Counted from the stretch's first letter, positions 49,319-59,749 are shown. The stretch is DNA of 64,000 nt from Klebsiella planticola ATCC 33531 (GCF_000735435.1 NZ_JMPP01000047.1:62001-126000), one strand, 5' to 3'. Notes: generated by a model from the letters alone, not told the origin. Numbers and translations are program-made.

Positions 49319-49867
49319 ATGATAACTCCCTTTAACTTCTCTTCCCTGCCGAGGACTCCATGGAAAAACGGCGGCGGCGAAACGCGTGAAATTGTCAGCG
49401 TGCCCTCGCCTGACTCCGATGCCCCGTTTCTTTGGCGAGCCAGCGTGGCCACGCTGGAGAACGACGGACCGTTTTCCCGGTTCAGCGGTATTGACCGGGT
49501 CATTACCTTAATTGAGGGGCAGCCGCTCTGGCTGCGCGGTGACGGGATTCATCATCATCTGAGACGCTGGGAGCCGTGGGCATTTTCCGGCGAATGGGCG
49601 CTGGGCAGCGAAGGCATTGCCGCGCCGGGGCTGGATTTTAACATTATGACGCAACGTACCCGCGCGGCGGCGCAGGTCAGCGTAGTCTCCGGCGAACAGC
49701 ATCCCGGCAGCGAAGGCATTGCCTGGGTACTTCAGGGATGCTGGCAGCTTGCCGGCGAACGCTATGACGCGCGCTCAGGGCTCTGGTGGCAGAGTCAGTC
49801 GCCCGGCGCCCTGATTCCGCTCTCGCCTGATGCCCGGCTTCTGCTGGCCGACATAACCCGTCGTTAG
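49319..49867 (+). CDS. HutD/Ves family protein
   Basis: A 182-residue bicupin-like protein of the HutD family. It begins MITPFNFSSLPRTPWKNGGG, the family hallmark, then WRASVATLENDGPFSRFSGI and FNIMTQR. HutD is proposed to set an upper limit on histidine-derived urocanate or a related pool; the E. coli homologue is Ves. Placement divergent from the importer-lyase operon supports a link to it. No clear ribosome site beyond GGTG is seen. Confidence 0.9.
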   Translation: MITPFNFSSLPRTPWKNGGGETREIVSVPSPDSDAPFLWRASVATLENDGPFSRFSGIDRVITLIEGQPLWLRGDGIHHHLRRWEPWAFSGEWALGSEGIAAPGLDFNIMTQRTRAAAQVSVVSGEQHPGSEGIAWVLQGCWQLAGERYDARSGLWWQSQSPGALIPLSPDARLLLADITRR

Positions 49868-50087
49868 CCGACTAAACGCCGGGCAAGAGGCGTAAAACGA
49901 GCCTGATATCCGGTGATATACTGGAGTGTGTCCGGCCGTCATTACGCGTTAAGGCACGAAAATATCGTGACACAAGGGGTCGTCAGTGGGATATAATTCT
50001 CGGCTAAATTTGAGTTATTTTGAAATAACAACCTTAACCCCATGATTGTTAAAGTAAAAATAAGCAATAACGATAAGGATTAAAGCT

Positions 50088-50876
50088 ATGGGTTTTCTTT
50101 CCGGTAAGCGCATTCTGGTCACTGGCGTTGCCAGCAAACTGTCCATCGCCTACGGTATTGCGCAAGCAATGCACCGTGAAGGGGCTGAACTGGCGTTCAC
50201 CTATCAGAACGAAAAACTGAAAGGTCGTGTGGAAGAATTTGCAGCGGCACTGGGTTCTGACATCGTACTGCCGTGCGACGTGGCTGAAGATGAGAGCATC
50301 GACTCTCTGTTCGCTGAACTGACTAAAGTCTGGCCGAAATTTGACGGCTTTGTTCACTCAATCGGCTTCGCGCCGGCTGATCAGCTGGACGGCGACTACG
50401 TCAACGCGGTCACCCGCGAAGGTTTCAAAATCGCTCACGATATCAGCGCCTACAGCTTTGTGGCGATGGCGAAAGCCTGCCGCGGTATGCTGAACCCGGG
50501 TTCCGCCCTGCTGACGCTCTCCTACCTGGGCGCAGAGCGTGCGATTCCTAACTACAACGTTATGGGTCTGGCAAAAGCCTCTCTGGAAGCGAACGTGCGC
50601 TACATGGCGAACGCGATGGGTCCGGAAGGCGTGCGCGTCAACGCCATCTCTGCGGGTCCAATCCGTACGCTGGCAGCTTCCGGCATTAAAGATTTCCGTA
50701 AAATGCTGGCGCATTGCGAAGCGGTTACCCCGATTCGCCGTACCGTGACTATCGAAGACGTGGGTAACAGCGCAGCCTTCCTGTGCTCCGACCTGTCTGC
50801 CGGTATCTCCGGTGAAGTCGTTCACGTCGATGGCGGTTTCAGCATCGCGGCAATGAACGAGCTGGAACTGAAATAA
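50088..50876 (+). CDS. fabI: enoyl-[ACP] reductase FabI
   Basis: A 262-residue NADH-dependent enoyl-ACP reductase (E. coli FabI 262). The cofactor loop is [16 protein letters not shown], and the catalytic Tyr156 and Lys163 are in [15 protein letters not shown]. It performs the last reduction of fatty acid elongation and is the triclosan target. AAGGATTAAAGC precedes the ATG. A hairpin follows the stop. Confidence 0.97.
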   Translation: MGFLSGKRILVTGVASKLSIAYGIAQAMHREGAELAFTYQNEKLKGRVEEFAAALGSDIVLPCDVAEDESIDSLFAELTKVWPKFDGFVHSIGFAPADQLDGDYVNAVTREGFKIAHDISAYSFVAMAKACRGMLNPGSALLTLSYLGAERAIPNYNVMGLAKASLEANVRYMANAMGPEGVRVNAISAGPIRTLAASGIKDFRKMLAHCEAVTPIRRTVTIEDVGNSAAFLCSDLSAGISGEVVHVDGGFSIAAMNELELK

Positions 50877-50883
50877 GTTCCGT

Positions 50884-50908
50884 TCCCTCCTCACCCCGTG
50901 AGGAGGGA
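50884..50908 (+). terminator. hairpin after fabI
   Basis: TCCCTCCTCAC and GTGAGGAGGGA form a perfect 11-bp stem with a CCC loop. The T tract is weak (TTGCC), so termination may be partial. Confidence 0.7.
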
Positions 50909-50930
50909 TTGCCTTCGCGGCATCCCGCTC

Positions 50931-50961
50931 TTCCCTGCATTCCCTGCACTCCCTGCATTCC
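50931..50961. repeat. 9-bp tandem repeat, three copies
   Basis: TTCCCTGCA at 50931-50939 and 50940-50948, CTCCCTGCA at 50949-50957, and a partial TTCC. It lies in the fabI-yciW spacer. It is probably slippage-prone and may vary among strains. Confidence 0.7.
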
Positions 50962-51107
50962 AGAGACCTACATTCACCCCTGTTATTCCAAACAGCTATT
51001 TGTTAGCACGTATCAATATTTTCTCCCGCTTCAGGGTTACGCCAGGATAGTTATGCATATATGGCCCACGGAAGTGCGGCTCGCCACATACCGATCAAGG
51101 AACGCCC

Positions 51108-52265
51108 ATGGAGCAACGCCGCGTTTATGGCAAAAACCACTGGTATCATGAAACCCAGTCAACAATCTGCCCGGTGGATGTGCTGCCGCTCGTCCCTGAA
51201 GCCGCCCATGTCGAAGATCGCTTTTTACTCGATCTGACGTTACCGGAAGAGTGGCTGCGCGCGCATGCGGGCTGGCTGGCCCCAGCGCGATGTCTGGCCG
51301 ATGCGCTCTTCCCTGCCTCCGTCGTCGTCAATCGCCTACAAACCGTTAGCGCTTATGACCGTCTGAGCACGGCGCTGACCGTTGCTCAGGTGTATGGCGT
51401 GCAGCGGCTGTGTAATCACTATGCCGCCCGACTGGCGCCGCTGCCGGGACCGGACTCTTCACGTGAGAGCAACCGCCGGCTGGCGCAAATGACCCAATAT
51501 GCCCGCCAGCTGGCCGGTTCGCCTTCGGTCATTAACACCCTTTCCCGCAGCCAGCTGGATGAGGTCGGATTAACCAGCCGCGATATGATTCTCATTAATC
51601 AAATTGTGGGCTTTGTCGGTTTCCAGGCGCGCGCAATTGCCGCGTTTCACGCCAGCCTCGGCTTTCCGGTGCGCTGGATGCCCGGCATGCCGCAGCAGGA
51701 AGATGCGCCGGCAGACGATTTTACGATCGGTCAGTTGACCTGGACACCTGATATCAACGATACCGATCTCCGCTATGCCAATGACGAGCGCCAGGCGCTG
51801 CTGGCCGACTGGCTACCGCATCCAGGTCTGTCTGAGCTGGCGCCGCTGCTTGCAGCCCACGAAACCATACTCAAAGCCCAGCACCAATTACTCACCCAGT
51901 TGAGCGTGAATCAGCCTTTTGCTTCGCTGGTGGCGCTGATGACCGCGCGCATTAACGGTAGCGCCAGCTGTTTTAACGCCTGGGCTGAAACCGGGTCAGT
52001 TTCCCCGCTGCTTACTGAGACGTTACGCAACGATGAGCGCGCGCCAGAAGCCTGGGAACAAAGCCATCCCACCGAGCGCATCATCCTGCAGGCGGTACAG
52101 CTTTTAACCCGGGCGCCCGACCGTTTCAGCGCGGCGCAATTAACGCCCCTCGCTGAACATGGGCTTTCCCATGCGCAGATTATCGATATTCTGGCGTGGA
52201 GCGGCGTGTGTGGCTGGATGAATCGTCTGAAAATCGCCCTCGGGATGGTTCGTCAACAGACGTAA
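51108..52265 (+). CDS. yciW: YciW, CMD-domain protein of the cysteine regulon
   Basis: A 385-residue protein similar along its length to E. coli YciW (375). It opens MEQRRVYGKNHWYHETQS and has an AhpD/carboxymuconolactone-decarboxylase-type helical region near LARLSAALTV-like LSTALTVAQVYGVQRLC. No CXXC pair is seen in that region. In E. coli it is CysB-regulated and affects cysteine or methionine metabolism. AAGGA precedes the ATG. Confidence 0.85.
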   Translation: MEQRRVYGKNHWYHETQSTICPVDVLPLVPEAAHVEDRFLLDLTLPEEWLRAHAGWLAPARCLADALFPASVVVNRLQTVSAYDRLSTALTVAQVYGVQRLCNHYAARLAPLPGPDSSRESNRRLAQMTQYARQLAGSPSVINTLSRSQLDEVGLTSRDMILINQIVGFVGFQARAIAAFHASLGFPVRWMPGMPQQEDAPADDFTIGQLTWTPDINDTDLRYANDERQALLADWLPHPGLSELAPLLAAHETILKAQHQLLTQLSVNQPFASLVALMTARINGSASCFNAWAETGSVSPLLTETLRNDERAPEAWEQSHPTERIILQAVQLLTRAPDRFSAAQLTPLAEHGLSHAQIIDILAWSGVCGWMNRLKIALGMVRQQT

Positions 52266-52345
52266 AATGCCAAACATCGCTTGCTGCAACAGGCATTATC
52301 GCGTAAAAATGTCAGCCGCTCTTTTAGCCACGAAAATACCTAATT

Positions 52346-54280
52346 ATGTTTCAGGACAACCCGCTGCTAGCGCAGCTTAAACAGCAACTGCATTCCCAGA
52401 CTCCTCGTGTTGAAGGGGTCGTTAAGGGGACGGAAAAAGGTTTTGGCTTCCTCGAAGTTGATGCGCAGAAAAGCTACTTTATTCCGCCGCCGCAAATGAA
52501 AAAAGTGATGCATGGCGACCGCATCAGCGCCGTGATCCACACTGAAAAAGAACGTGAAAGCGCCGAGCCGGAAGAGTTGATTGAACCTTTCCTGACCCGT
52601 TTCGTCGGTAAAGTGCATAAGAAAGATGACCGACTGTCGATCGTTCCCGATCATCCGCTGCTGAAAGACGCCATACCCTGCCGCGCCGATCGTAGCGTGA
52701 GCCATGATTTTAAAGAGGGTGACTGGGCCGTTGCTGAAATGCGCCGTCATCCGCTGAAAGGCGACCGCGGCTTTTATGCCGAATTAACCCAGTTTATTAC
52801 CTTCAGCGACGATCATTTCGTTCCGTGGTGGGTTACCCTGGCTCGCCACAATCTGGAAAAAGAAGCCCCGGACGGCGTTGCGACCGAGATGCTGGATGAG
52901 GGTCTGGAACGTCGTGACTTAACGGCGCTGGACTTCGTTACCATCGACAGCGCCAGTACCGAAGATATGGACGATGCGCTGTATGTCGAAGCCGCCGCCG
53001 ACGGCACGCTGCATTTGACCGTAGCGATTGCCGATCCGACCGCCTGGATTGCCGAAGGTAGCAAACTGGACAAAGCGGCAAAAATTCGCGCCTTCACCAA
53101 CTATCTGCCGGGCTTTAACATCCCGATGTTGCCGCGCGAGCTGTCTGACGACCTGTGCTCTCTGCGCGCCAACGAAGTGCGTCCGGTCCTCGCCTGCCGC
53201 ATGATCCTGACGGCTGACGGCACGATTGAAGACGATATCGAATTCTTCGCCGCGACCATTGAGTCAAAAGCCAGACTGGCCTACGACAACGTCTCTGACT
53301 GGCTGGAAAACACCGGCAGCTGGCAGCCTGAGAGCGAGTCTATCGCTCAGCAGATCAAACTGCTGCAGGATGTCTGTCTGCGCCGCAGCGAATGGCGTAA
53401 AACCCATGCGCTGGTGTTCAAGGACCGTCCGGACTACCGTTTCGTGCTGGGTGAGAAAGGCGAGGTGCTGGATATCGTTGCCGAACCGCGCCGCATCGCC
53501 AACCGCATCGTCGAAGAGTCAATGATTGCGGCAAACATCTGCGCGGCCCGCGTTCTGCGCGACAAGCTGGGCTTTGGTGTCTATAACGTGCATACCGGCT
53601 TTGATCCGGCCAACACCGAACAACTGGCCACGTTGCTGAAGACCCACGATGTCCACGTTGATCCGGTTGAAGTGCTGACGCTCGACGGTTTCTGCAAACT
53701 GCGTCGCGAGCTTGATGCCCAGCCGTCGGGTTTCCTCGACAGCCGCATTCGTCGCTTCCAGTCCTACGCGGAAATCAGCACCGAACCGGGTCCGCACTTC
53801 GGCCTTGGCCTTGAAGCCTATGCCACCTGGACCTCACCGATTCGTAAATATGGCGACATGATTAACCATCGTCTGCTGAAAGCGATCATCAAAGGTGAAA
53901 CGGCAACGCGTCCGCAAGATGAGATTGCCGTACAGATGGCCGAGCGCCGTCGCCTGAACCGCATGGCCGAACGCGATGTTGGTGACTGGCTGTACGCCCG
54001 TTATCTGAGCCCGCAGGCAGGTACCGATACGCGCTATGCCGCGGAAATTATCGATATCAGCCGGGGCGGAATGCGCGTTCGCCTGGTGGATAACGGCGCC
54101 GTAGCCTTTATCCCGGCGCCGTTCCTGCACGCCGTTCGTGATGAGCTGGTCTGTAGCCAGGAAAACGGTACCGTGCAGATCAAAGGCGAGACCGTCTACA
54201 AAGTTACCGACGTCATCGACGTCAAGATTGCCGAAGTCCGGATGGAAACCCGCAGCGTCATCGCGCGTCCGTTCGCCTGA
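52346..54280 (+). CDS. rnb: exoribonuclease II
   Basis: A 644-residue RNase II, same length as in E. coli. Cold-shock domains (about 15-175), the RNB catalytic domain (about 190-515) with [16 protein letters not shown] carrying the metal Asp residues, and a C-terminal S1 domain ([20 protein letters not shown]) are present. It degrades single-stranded RNA 3' to 5'. A strong terminator follows at 54292. Confidence 0.97.
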   Translation: MFQDNPLLAQLKQQLHSQTPRVEGVVKGTEKGFGFLEVDAQKSYFIPPPQMKKVMHGDRISAVIHTEKERESAEPEELIEPFLTRFVGKVHKKDDRLSIVPDHPLLKDAIPCRADRSVSHDFKEGDWAVAEMRRHPLKGDRGFYAELTQFITFSDDHFVPWWVTLARHNLEKEAPDGVATEMLDEGLERRDLTALDFVTIDSASTEDMDDALYVEAAADGTLHLTVAIADPTAWIAEGSKLDKAAKIRAFTNYLPGFNIPMLPRELSDDLCSLRANEVRPVLACRMILTADGTIEDDIEFFAATIESKARLAYDNVSDWLENTGSWQPESESIAQQIKLLQDVCLRRSEWRKTHALVFKDRPDYRFVLGEKGEVLDIVAEPRRIANRIVEESMIAANICAARVLRDKLGFGVYNVHTGFDPANTEQLATLLKTHDVHVDPVEVLTLDGFCKLRRELDAQPSGFLDSRIRRFQSYAEISTEPGPHFGLGLEAYATWTSPIRKYGDMINHRLLKAIIKGETATRPQDEIAVQMAERRRLNRMAERDVGDWLYARYLSPQAGTDTRYAAEIIDISRGGMRVRLVDNGAVAFIPAPFLHAVRDELVCSQENGTVQIKGETVYKVTDVIDVKIAEVRMETRSVIARPFA

Positions 54281-54291
54281 TAGCCGTCTTC

Positions 54292-54325
54292 AGCGGCTCC
54301 CGTTATCGGGGGCCGCTTATTTTTC
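54292..54325 (+). terminator. rho-independent terminator of rnb
   Basis: AGCGGCTCCCG and CGGGGGCCGCT pair over 11 positions with one wobble and a TTAT loop, followed by TATTTTT. It is 11 bases after the rnb stop. Confidence 0.88.
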
Positions 54326-54472
54326 TCCCGCGTGGTCTGATATTGTCCCGTTTTTCCTCGTTTTCCTGACTATCTATCGCAGATGATTTACGTTGTGCGT
54401 TTTTTTCTCTTCTCTTTTTCATCTGTTTTTTGCATCATTGATTTCATTCGTTTTTGTAACCAGGATAATGCT

Positions 54473-54655
54473 ATGTCTGATCTGAATGCCCGCCTGCTCG
54501 CCCAACGTATCGATACCGTGCTGGATATTCTGGTTGCCGGCGATTATCACTCTGCGATTCATAATCTGGAGATCCTCAAAGCGGAACTTCAGGCGCTTTC
54601 TGCCGATGAGCCGGAAGCGAAACCCGGCCAACCCAAAGCGCCCTGGGAAATCTGA
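54473..54655 (+). CDS. yciZ: small protein YciZ
   Basis: A 60-residue protein (E. coli 57). It reads [20 protein letters not shown] then [19 protein letters not shown] and ends PKAPWEI, as in E. coli YciZ. CAGGATAATGCT precedes the ATG; a 30-residue upstream extension is not supported. Predicted to be two helices with no membrane span. It lies between rnb and yciT. Confidence 0.9.
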   Translation: MSDLNARLLAQRIDTVLDILVAGDYHSAIHNLEILKAELQALSADEPEAKPGQPKAPWEI

Positions 54656-54727
54656 TCGCCCATATCGCCACAATCGATCAATGATGTCGATTGTCAGCCA
54701 AAATAGCCCCCTAACTGTGATGTTGCT

Positions 54728-55477
54728 ATGAACGCCCGACAACAAAGTATTTTACAAATGGTCATCGATAAAGGCCGCATGAGCGTGGCCGATCTCGCGA
54801 AAATGACCGGTGTCTCTGAAGTGACGATTCGTCAGGATTTGAATTTACTGGAAAAGCAGAGCTATCTGCGCCGGACGCATGGTTTCGCCGTACCGCTGGA
54901 TAGCGAAGATGTCGAAACCCGTATGATGACCCATTTCTCGATCAAACGTGAACTGGCTACGCGCGCCGCTGAGCTGGTCAACGCCGGTGAGACGGTATTT
55001 ATCGAAAACGGCAGCTGCAACGCCCTCCTCGCCCGTACGCTTGCCGAGCGCGGCGACATTACCATCATCACCGTCAGCAGCTATATTGCGCATCTGCTTA
55101 AAGAGACGCCTGGGGAGGTCATTCTGCTCGGCGGAATCTACCAGAAGCGCAGCGAAAGTATGGTCGGCCCGCTCACGCGGCAGTTTATTCAGCAGGTCCA
55201 CTTCAGCAAAGCATTTATTGGCATCGATGGCTGGCAGCCGGAAACCGGGTTTACCGGCAGGGATATGATGCGCGCGGATGTGGTCAATGCGGTCCTTGAA
55301 AAGGGCTGTGAGGCGATTGTCCTGAGCGACAGTTCGAAGTTCAGCGTCGTGCACCCTTATCCGCTCGGTCCGGTGGCGCGTTTTAGCCGCATTATTACCG
55401 ACAGCAGTCTGCACGATGATGCCCGCCAACAGCTGACAGAAAGCGGGCTCACCGTCGATATTGTCAGTTTTTCCTGA
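54728..55477 (+). CDS. yciT: DeoR-family regulator YciT
   Basis: A 249-residue DeoR-type repressor. The N-terminal HTH is [20 protein letters not shown], followed by [13 protein letters not shown], and the C-terminal sugar-phosphate sensor includes [20 protein letters not shown] and [15 protein letters not shown]. coli YciT is linked to osmolarity control. Upstream osmB-like neighbours fit that idea, but targets are not visible. Confidence 0.93.
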   Translation: MNARQQSILQMVIDKGRMSVADLAKMTGVSEVTIRQDLNLLEKQSYLRRTHGFAVPLDSEDVETRMMTHFSIKRELATRAAELVNAGETVFIENGSCNALLARTLAERGDITIITVSSYIAHLLKETPGEVILLGGIYQKRSESMVGPLTRQFIQQVHFSKAFIGIDGWQPETGFTGRDMMRADVVNAVLEKGCEAIVLSDSSKFSVVHPYPLGPVARFSRIITDSSLHDDARQQLTESGLTVDIVSFS

Positions 55478-55777
55478 ATTCATCCCGACTTTCTTTTTCA
55501 CCCGGCGTTTTTTCTACCCCGCCGCCCACTCACGTGGGCGCAGGCCGCATGAAGCCCTGTCTGAGAGTTTTCCGAGCCCGCAATTAAGAGTTTTTACCTG
55601 CCGGTAAAATTAAAAAAAGTAGAATTAATGTTAGCGATATAACAGGAAGTGACTATCACCCGCGTGATTAAAGTAACACCTGCGCAACTTAAGTTTCATG
55701 GAATAGCCCTTAAAATCTGGCATCACGCTATGCTTTAAGGAAGTTGTATCCATGAATAGATTATTCAGGAGAAAATT
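55478..55777. other. upstream region of osmB
   Basis: GCCCAC and GTGGGC form a small stem near 55523-55538 after yciT. The last 150 bases are AT-rich. CTATGCTTTA near 55730 resembles a sigma-S type -10 and may be an osmB promoter. No other gene is seen. Confidence 0.4.
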
Positions 55778-55999
55778 ATGATGACTTCAATGAGCAAAAA
55801 AATGGCTGCAGCTGTTCTGGCCGTTACCGTAGTAATGTCTCTGAGCGCATGTTCCAACTGGTCCAAACGCGATCGTAATACCGCAATCGGTGCCGGCGCA
55901 GGCGCACTCGGCGGCGCAGTATTAACCGATGGCAGCACCCTGGGCACCCTGGGTGGCGCAGCGGTTGGTGGGATTATCGGTCACCAGGTTGGTAAATAA
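55778..55999 (+). CDS. osmB: osmotically inducible lipoprotein OsmB
   Basis: A 73-residue lipoprotein (E. coli 72). The lipobox is LSAC with Cys at residue 25, followed by SNWSKRDRNTAIGAGAGALG and GTLGGAAVGGIIGHQVG, a glycine-zipper. AGGAGAAAATT precedes the ATG (two Met codons in a row). It is exported to the inner face of the outer membrane. Confidence 0.95.
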   Translation: MMTSMSKKMAAAVLAVTVVMSLSACSNWSKRDRNTAIGAGAGALGGAVLTDGSTLGTLGGAAVGGIIGHQVGK

Positions 56000-56071
56000 G
56001 GCCTGAACCGGATCAACGATAAAAATAATCCGCATCGGTAGACTTACAGACTTACGCACCGGCTAAAAATC

Positions 56072-56097
56072 AAGGCCACGGTATTTACCGTGGCCTT
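56072..56097. terminator. bidirectional terminator between osmB and yciH
   Basis: AAGGCCACGGTA and TACCGTGGCCTT form a perfect 12-bp stem with a TT loop. The minus-strand side is followed by TTGATTTTT, ending yciH, and the plus side by TGTTGTT. Confidence 0.9.
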
Positions 56098-56105
56098 GTT
56101 GTTCA

Positions 56106-56432
56106 TTAACCGCCGGCCAGCTTAACTTTCATGCCTTTGGCTTCCAGCAGTGATTTAAGCAAATCACGCTTATCGCCCTGAATTTCAATTACGCCATCTT
56201 TCACCGACCCGCCGCAGCCGCACTTCTTTTTCAGCTCAGCGGCCAGTTTTGCCAGCGCATCATCATCCAGGTCGATACCGACGATCAGGCATACGCCCTT
56301 CCCCTTACGGCCGCTGGTCTGACGCTGAATGCGCACCACGCCATCGCCTTTAGGGCGCTCAACCACCGCCCTGGGTTCGTCAATACGGCCGCTTTCCGTC
56401 GAATACACCAGGCGACTATTGGAATCGGTCAT
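56106..56432 (-). CDS. yciH: YciH, SUI1/eIF1-like translation factor
   Basis: A 108-residue SUI1-domain protein. Typical parts are VRIQRQTSGRKGKGVCLIVG, LAAELKKKCGCGGSVKDG and IEIQGDKRDLLKSLLEAKG. It resembles eukaryotic eIF1 and is thought to affect start-codon fidelity. It shares one base with the pyrF stop (TAATG), so translation is coupled. Same length as the E. coli protein. Confidence 0.96.
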   Translation of the reverse strand: MTDSNSRLVYSTESGRIDEPRAVVERPKGDGVVRIQRQTSGRKGKGVCLIVGIDLDDDALAKLAAELKKKCGCGGSVKDGVIEIQGDKRDLLKSLLEAKGMKVKLAGG

Positions 56433-57169
56433 TATGCCCCCTTAGTCAGTGACGCATTGATACTGCGTAAGGTCGCCGCCGGATCCGCAGACTGAGTCAC
56501 CGGACGACCAATCACCATATAGTCTACGCCGGCTGCCTGCGCCTGTTCCGGCGTCATGATGCGGCGCTGGTCTCCGGCATCGCTGCCCTGCGGGCGAATT
56601 CCGGGCGTCACCAGCTTAAAGGCCTGCCCCAGCTCCTGCTTGAAGCGCGCCGCTTCCTGCGCAGAACAGACCACGCCGTCCAGCCCGCAGCGCTGCGTTA
56701 ACGCCGCCAGTTTTGCCGCATGATCGGCGGGAGAAAGCGTGATACCAAGATCCTGGAGATCGCTGGCTTCCATGCTGGTCAGGACGGTCACGGCAATCAA
56801 CAGCGGCGCATCCTGGCCAAACGGGAGCAGAGCTTCGCGGGCTGCGGTCATCATTCGCGCACCGCCAGAGGCATGAACATTGACCATCCAGACGCCCAGC
56901 TCTGCCGCAGCGGCTACCGCGCGCGCAGTGGTGTTCGGGATATCATGAAATTTCAGGTCGAGGAAGACCTCAAAACCACGCTGATGCAAGTCGCGAACAA
57001 ACTGTGGCCCCAGCAGCGTAAACATCTCCTTGCCCACCTTCAGGCGGCAGTCGCGTGGATCAATGCGGTCAACAAAGGCCAGCGCTTTGTCGCGGTTATC
57101 ATAATCGAGCGCAACAACAACGGGAGAGGATGTGACAACGCGAGGCGAAGATGAAGCAGTAGACGTCAT
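56432..57169 (-). CDS. pyrF: orotidine-5'-phosphate decarboxylase
   Basis: A 245-residue (beta/alpha)8 decarboxylase, same size as E. coli PyrF. The catalytic D-K-x-x-D motif is [11 protein letters not shown]. It converts OMP to UMP, the last step of de novo pyrimidine synthesis. It is followed by yciH with a one-base overlap; lapB ends about 190 bases upstream. Confidence 0.97.
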   Translation of the reverse strand: MTSTASSSPRVVTSSPVVVALDYDNRDKALAFVDRIDPRDCRLKVGKEMFTLLGPQFVRDLHQRGFEVFLDLKFHDIPNTTARAVAAAAELGVWMVNVHASGGARMMTAAREALLPFGQDAPLLIAVTVLTSMEASDLQDLGITLSPADHAAKLAALTQRCGLDGVVCSAQEAARFKQELGQAFKLVTPGIRPQGSDAGDQRRIMTPEQAQAAGVDYMVIGRPVTQSADPAATLRSINASLTKGA

Positions 57170-57361
57170 GACCAGACCTTAATTGTTGATGGGCGCCGTT
57201 TTGGCGCAAAAAAGGTAAACGGGCAGCATTCTACCTGCGATGAAGGGAAATTGACAGGCTGCTTTTTGCCGCCTGCCGGGCGATGGCAGCGCTGGCGTTA
57301 CAGGGAGCAAGCGTTAAAAACTGATAAGTATGTTGTAACTAAAGTGCGGTTTTTTAAAAAA

Positions 57362-58531
57362 CTATTGTCCGTCGAGACCGCGAATCGGTTTAATCGTTGA
57401 CCACGAACGGCAGGACGGGCAGTGCCAGTACAGGGTATGAGCGGTGAAGCCGCACTTTTGACAGCGGTAGCGCGGTTTACTGCGGACCTGCTCCCCCACC
57501 ATATTGCGCAGCACGCCAAGGCTCTCCTTCGCGCGCCCCTCTTCGGCTTCATTGAGGTGGTAGTCCATCAGCTTATGGAAGACCCGCATCGTCGGATGTC
57601 GCTCCAGCTGACGAGTAACATAGCTCTGCGCAGCCTCCACGCCTTCGCGCTGTTCGAGAATTTGCGCCAGCATCAGCTCCGCGGTTGCCCCGGTGTTTTC
57701 ATCAACGCAGCGACGCAGGAAGAGCTCCCATTCATCAGGTTTACCCAGCTGCTGATAGCAGGTCTGCAGCATGTCGAGCGTTTCGCCCACCAGCTCTTTA
57801 TCCTGATTGATGACCCGCTCCAGGCTCTCTACCGCTTTTGCGTAATCGCCCTTCTCCATCCATACCCGGCCCATCATAATCGACACGCGGGCGCTGTTGC
57901 GGTCAGCCGCGGCCCCTTTTTTCAGCAGCGACATCGCTTTATCCATATCGCTGTTCGCCATCTGCTGCAGCGCGAGCTCGCACCAGAAGTTGGCAATATC
58001 ACCCCGGTGTTTTTCTTTACCCAGCTTCACTAACCGCTCGGCAACATCAATAGCCGACTGCCAGTCGCTGGTGGCCTGATAGATTTGCAGCAGCTGCTGC
58101 AGCGCGCTGAGGCGAAAATCGGTCTCATCCACCAGTTGCTTGAACATATCTTCCGCGCGGTCGTAAAGACCGGCGGCCATGTAGTCGCGCCCCAGTTGCT
58201 GAACGGCCAGCAACCGCTGATCGTAGGTCAGCGAGGCGCTTTCCATCAGGCTCTGGTGAATACGGATAGCCCGGTCAACCTCACCGCGGGAGCGGAACAG
58301 GTTACCCAGCGTCAGGTGGGCCTCAACGGTACCGGTATCCTCTTTCAGCATGTCGAGGAACAGATCCACCGCTTTATCCTGCTGGTTGCTCAGCAGGAAG
58401 TTTACCCCGGTCACGTAGTCACGCGACAGGCGGTTAGCGTCGTCCTGTTTGGACTGTTGTGCACTTCTGCGCCCCATATACCATCCGTAAGCAGCGGCAA
58501 CGGGCAAAAGCAGAAACAACAACTCCAGCAT
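57362..58531 (-). CDS. lapB: LapB (YciM), LPS assembly regulator
   Basis: A 389-residue protein with an N-terminal anchor (MLELLFLLLPVAAAYGWYMG), TPR repeats across about 30-340, and a rubredoxin-like C-terminal metal domain (CQKCGFTAHTLYWHCPSC). It recruits LpxC to FtsH to set lipid A synthesis. It is translated with lapA, six bases apart. The E. coli protein is the same length. Confidence 0.96.
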   Translation of the reverse strand: MLELLFLLLPVAAAYGWYMGRRSAQQSKQDDANRLSRDYVTGVNFLLSNQQDKAVDLFLDMLKEDTGTVEAHLTLGNLFRSRGEVDRAIRIHQSLMESASLTYDQRLLAVQQLGRDYMAAGLYDRAEDMFKQLVDETDFRLSALQQLLQIYQATSDWQSAIDVAERLVKLGKEKHRGDIANFWCELALQQMANSDMDKAMSLLKKGAAADRNSARVSIMMGRVWMEKGDYAKAVESLERVINQDKELVGETLDMLQTCYQQLGKPDEWELFLRRCVDENTGATAELMLAQILEQREGVEAAQSYVTRQLERHPTMRVFHKLMDYHLNEAEEGRAKESLGVLRNMVGEQVRSKPRYRCQKCGFTAHTLYWHCPSCRSWSTIKPIRGLDGQ

Positions 58532-58537
58532 AAATGA

Positions 58538-58846
58538 TTATTCCTTCACCGCAGGAACACCTGCGTCGGCCGGCGCGGCGTTGGTGGGCGCAATCTGATG
58601 TTCAAGACGCTTGATTTTACGTTCAGCGCGAACCAGAGAAACGCGAACCCGCAGCCAGAAAAGGCCGCAAATCAGCCAGCCAATAGCAAACCCTGCGGCA
58701 AAGAGTACTGCCAGCAACGTCGAAATACGGAATTCACCCTGCGCGAGCAAATAGTTGAACGTGACCAGTTGATCATTCTGTGCACCTAACGTCACGGAGA
58801 TGACGAAGATGGCTAATACCAGTAAGAAAATCAGTAAATATTTCAC
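58538..58846 (-). CDS. lapA: LapA (YciS) inner-membrane protein
   Basis: A 102-residue protein with two membrane spans (MKYLLIFLLVLAIFVISVTL and LLAVLFAAGFAIGWLICGLF) and a coiled coil (RVSLVRAERKIKRLEHQIA). It works beside LapB in LPS assembly. It ends six bases before lapB. Confidence 0.95.
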   Translation of the reverse strand: MKYLLIFLLVLAIFVISVTLGAQNDQLVTFNYLLAQGEFRISTLLAVLFAAGFAIGWLICGLFWLRVRVSLVRAERKIKRLEHQIAPTNAAPADAGVPAVKE

Positions 58847-58981
58847 ACTACTTCCCGTTTTGTGGGTTGAGCGAAAAAATCCCGCGTTCAGCCCTATAAA
58901 GTATCATTTTCGCTGCAGCGGTGAAATGGAAAAGCATGACACCCTGTCAGGATATGCGTCCGTCTGGCGCGAAAATCAACG

Positions 58982-59749
58982 TTATCCCTGATTTATCGTC
59001 CGTGTCTTAATCTCCTGCGCCTCTTCTCCCGGCGGCGTAAGCGGACCGCACAGCCGCTGGGTAAGCCAGGTGGCCAGCGTCACCAGCAGCCCGGAGATAA
59101 GCGTGGCGACCAGCAAATCTTGCGGCCAGTGCATGCCAAGCGCCAGGCGGCTGCCCATTACGGCCGTCGCCCACGTCAGCAGCGCGGCGATGGTCACCCA
59201 GCGTCGCCGCGGCCACAGCAGTCCGACCCCCAACAATGCCCAGCTGGCTGCAAACATCGTATGCCCGGACGGAAAAGCAAAACCGGTCTCTTTCTGCCAG
59301 TGCTTGCGCAGGAATCGAGGAATATCCTGCTCTTGCGCCAGCTGCTCATGCACCAGTTTAGCGCGTTCTTTGCGTTTTAACGCGTAGAATTGATCGACCG
59401 GCACCTGACGGGTCTTTTCCAGCCAAACCACAAAAGGACGCGGCTCCTGAACCTGCTCTTTGATCCAGGATTTTATGCCCTGCCCCAGCAGAATCGCCGC
59501 CCCCAGAATCACAAACAGCATCACCGCGGCGCGCAGACGAAAACGCAGACACCACAGAAACCAGCCGCATAAAACCGTATGGGTGATGATACCCCACGGC
59601 TGGGTCACGCTTTCGGTCACCCAGTAGAGCAGTTTTAACCACGCCTGCGGAAGGTCTGGCTGCCACTTCCAGCCGGATACCCACACCATGCCGGGCATAA
59701 TCATAAGCAATGCCGCACCGATGGCGGTTCGTCTGGCGATCGACAGCAT
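58982..59749 (-). CDS. pgpB: phosphatidylglycerophosphatase B
   Basis: A 255-residue PAP2 phosphatase (E. coli 254). The three motifs are KEQVQEPRPFV, FPSGHTMFAAS and GSRLALGMHWPQDLL. Six membrane spans place the active site in the periplasm. It dephosphorylates PGP, PA and undecaprenyl pyrophosphate. GGAGATAAG precedes the ATG. Divergent from ribA. Confidence 0.95.
   Translation of the reverse strand: MLSIARRTAIGAALLMIMPGMVWVSGWKWQPDLPQAWLKLLYWVTESVTQPWGIITHTVLCGWFLWCLRFRLRAAVMLFVILGAAILLGQGIKSWIKEQVQEPRPFVVWLEKTRQVPVDQFYALKRKERAKLVHEQLAQEQDIPRFLRKHWQKETGFAFPSGHTMFAASWALLGVGLLWPRRRWVTIAALLTWATAVMGSRLALGMHWPQDLLVATLISGLLVTLATWLTQRLCGPLTPPGEEAQEIKTRTINQG

Noticed and set aside
50931..50961. 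Tandem repeats considered as a CRISPR or REP element
   Set aside because: Units are only 9 bases and contiguous, without spacers; simple tandem repeat.
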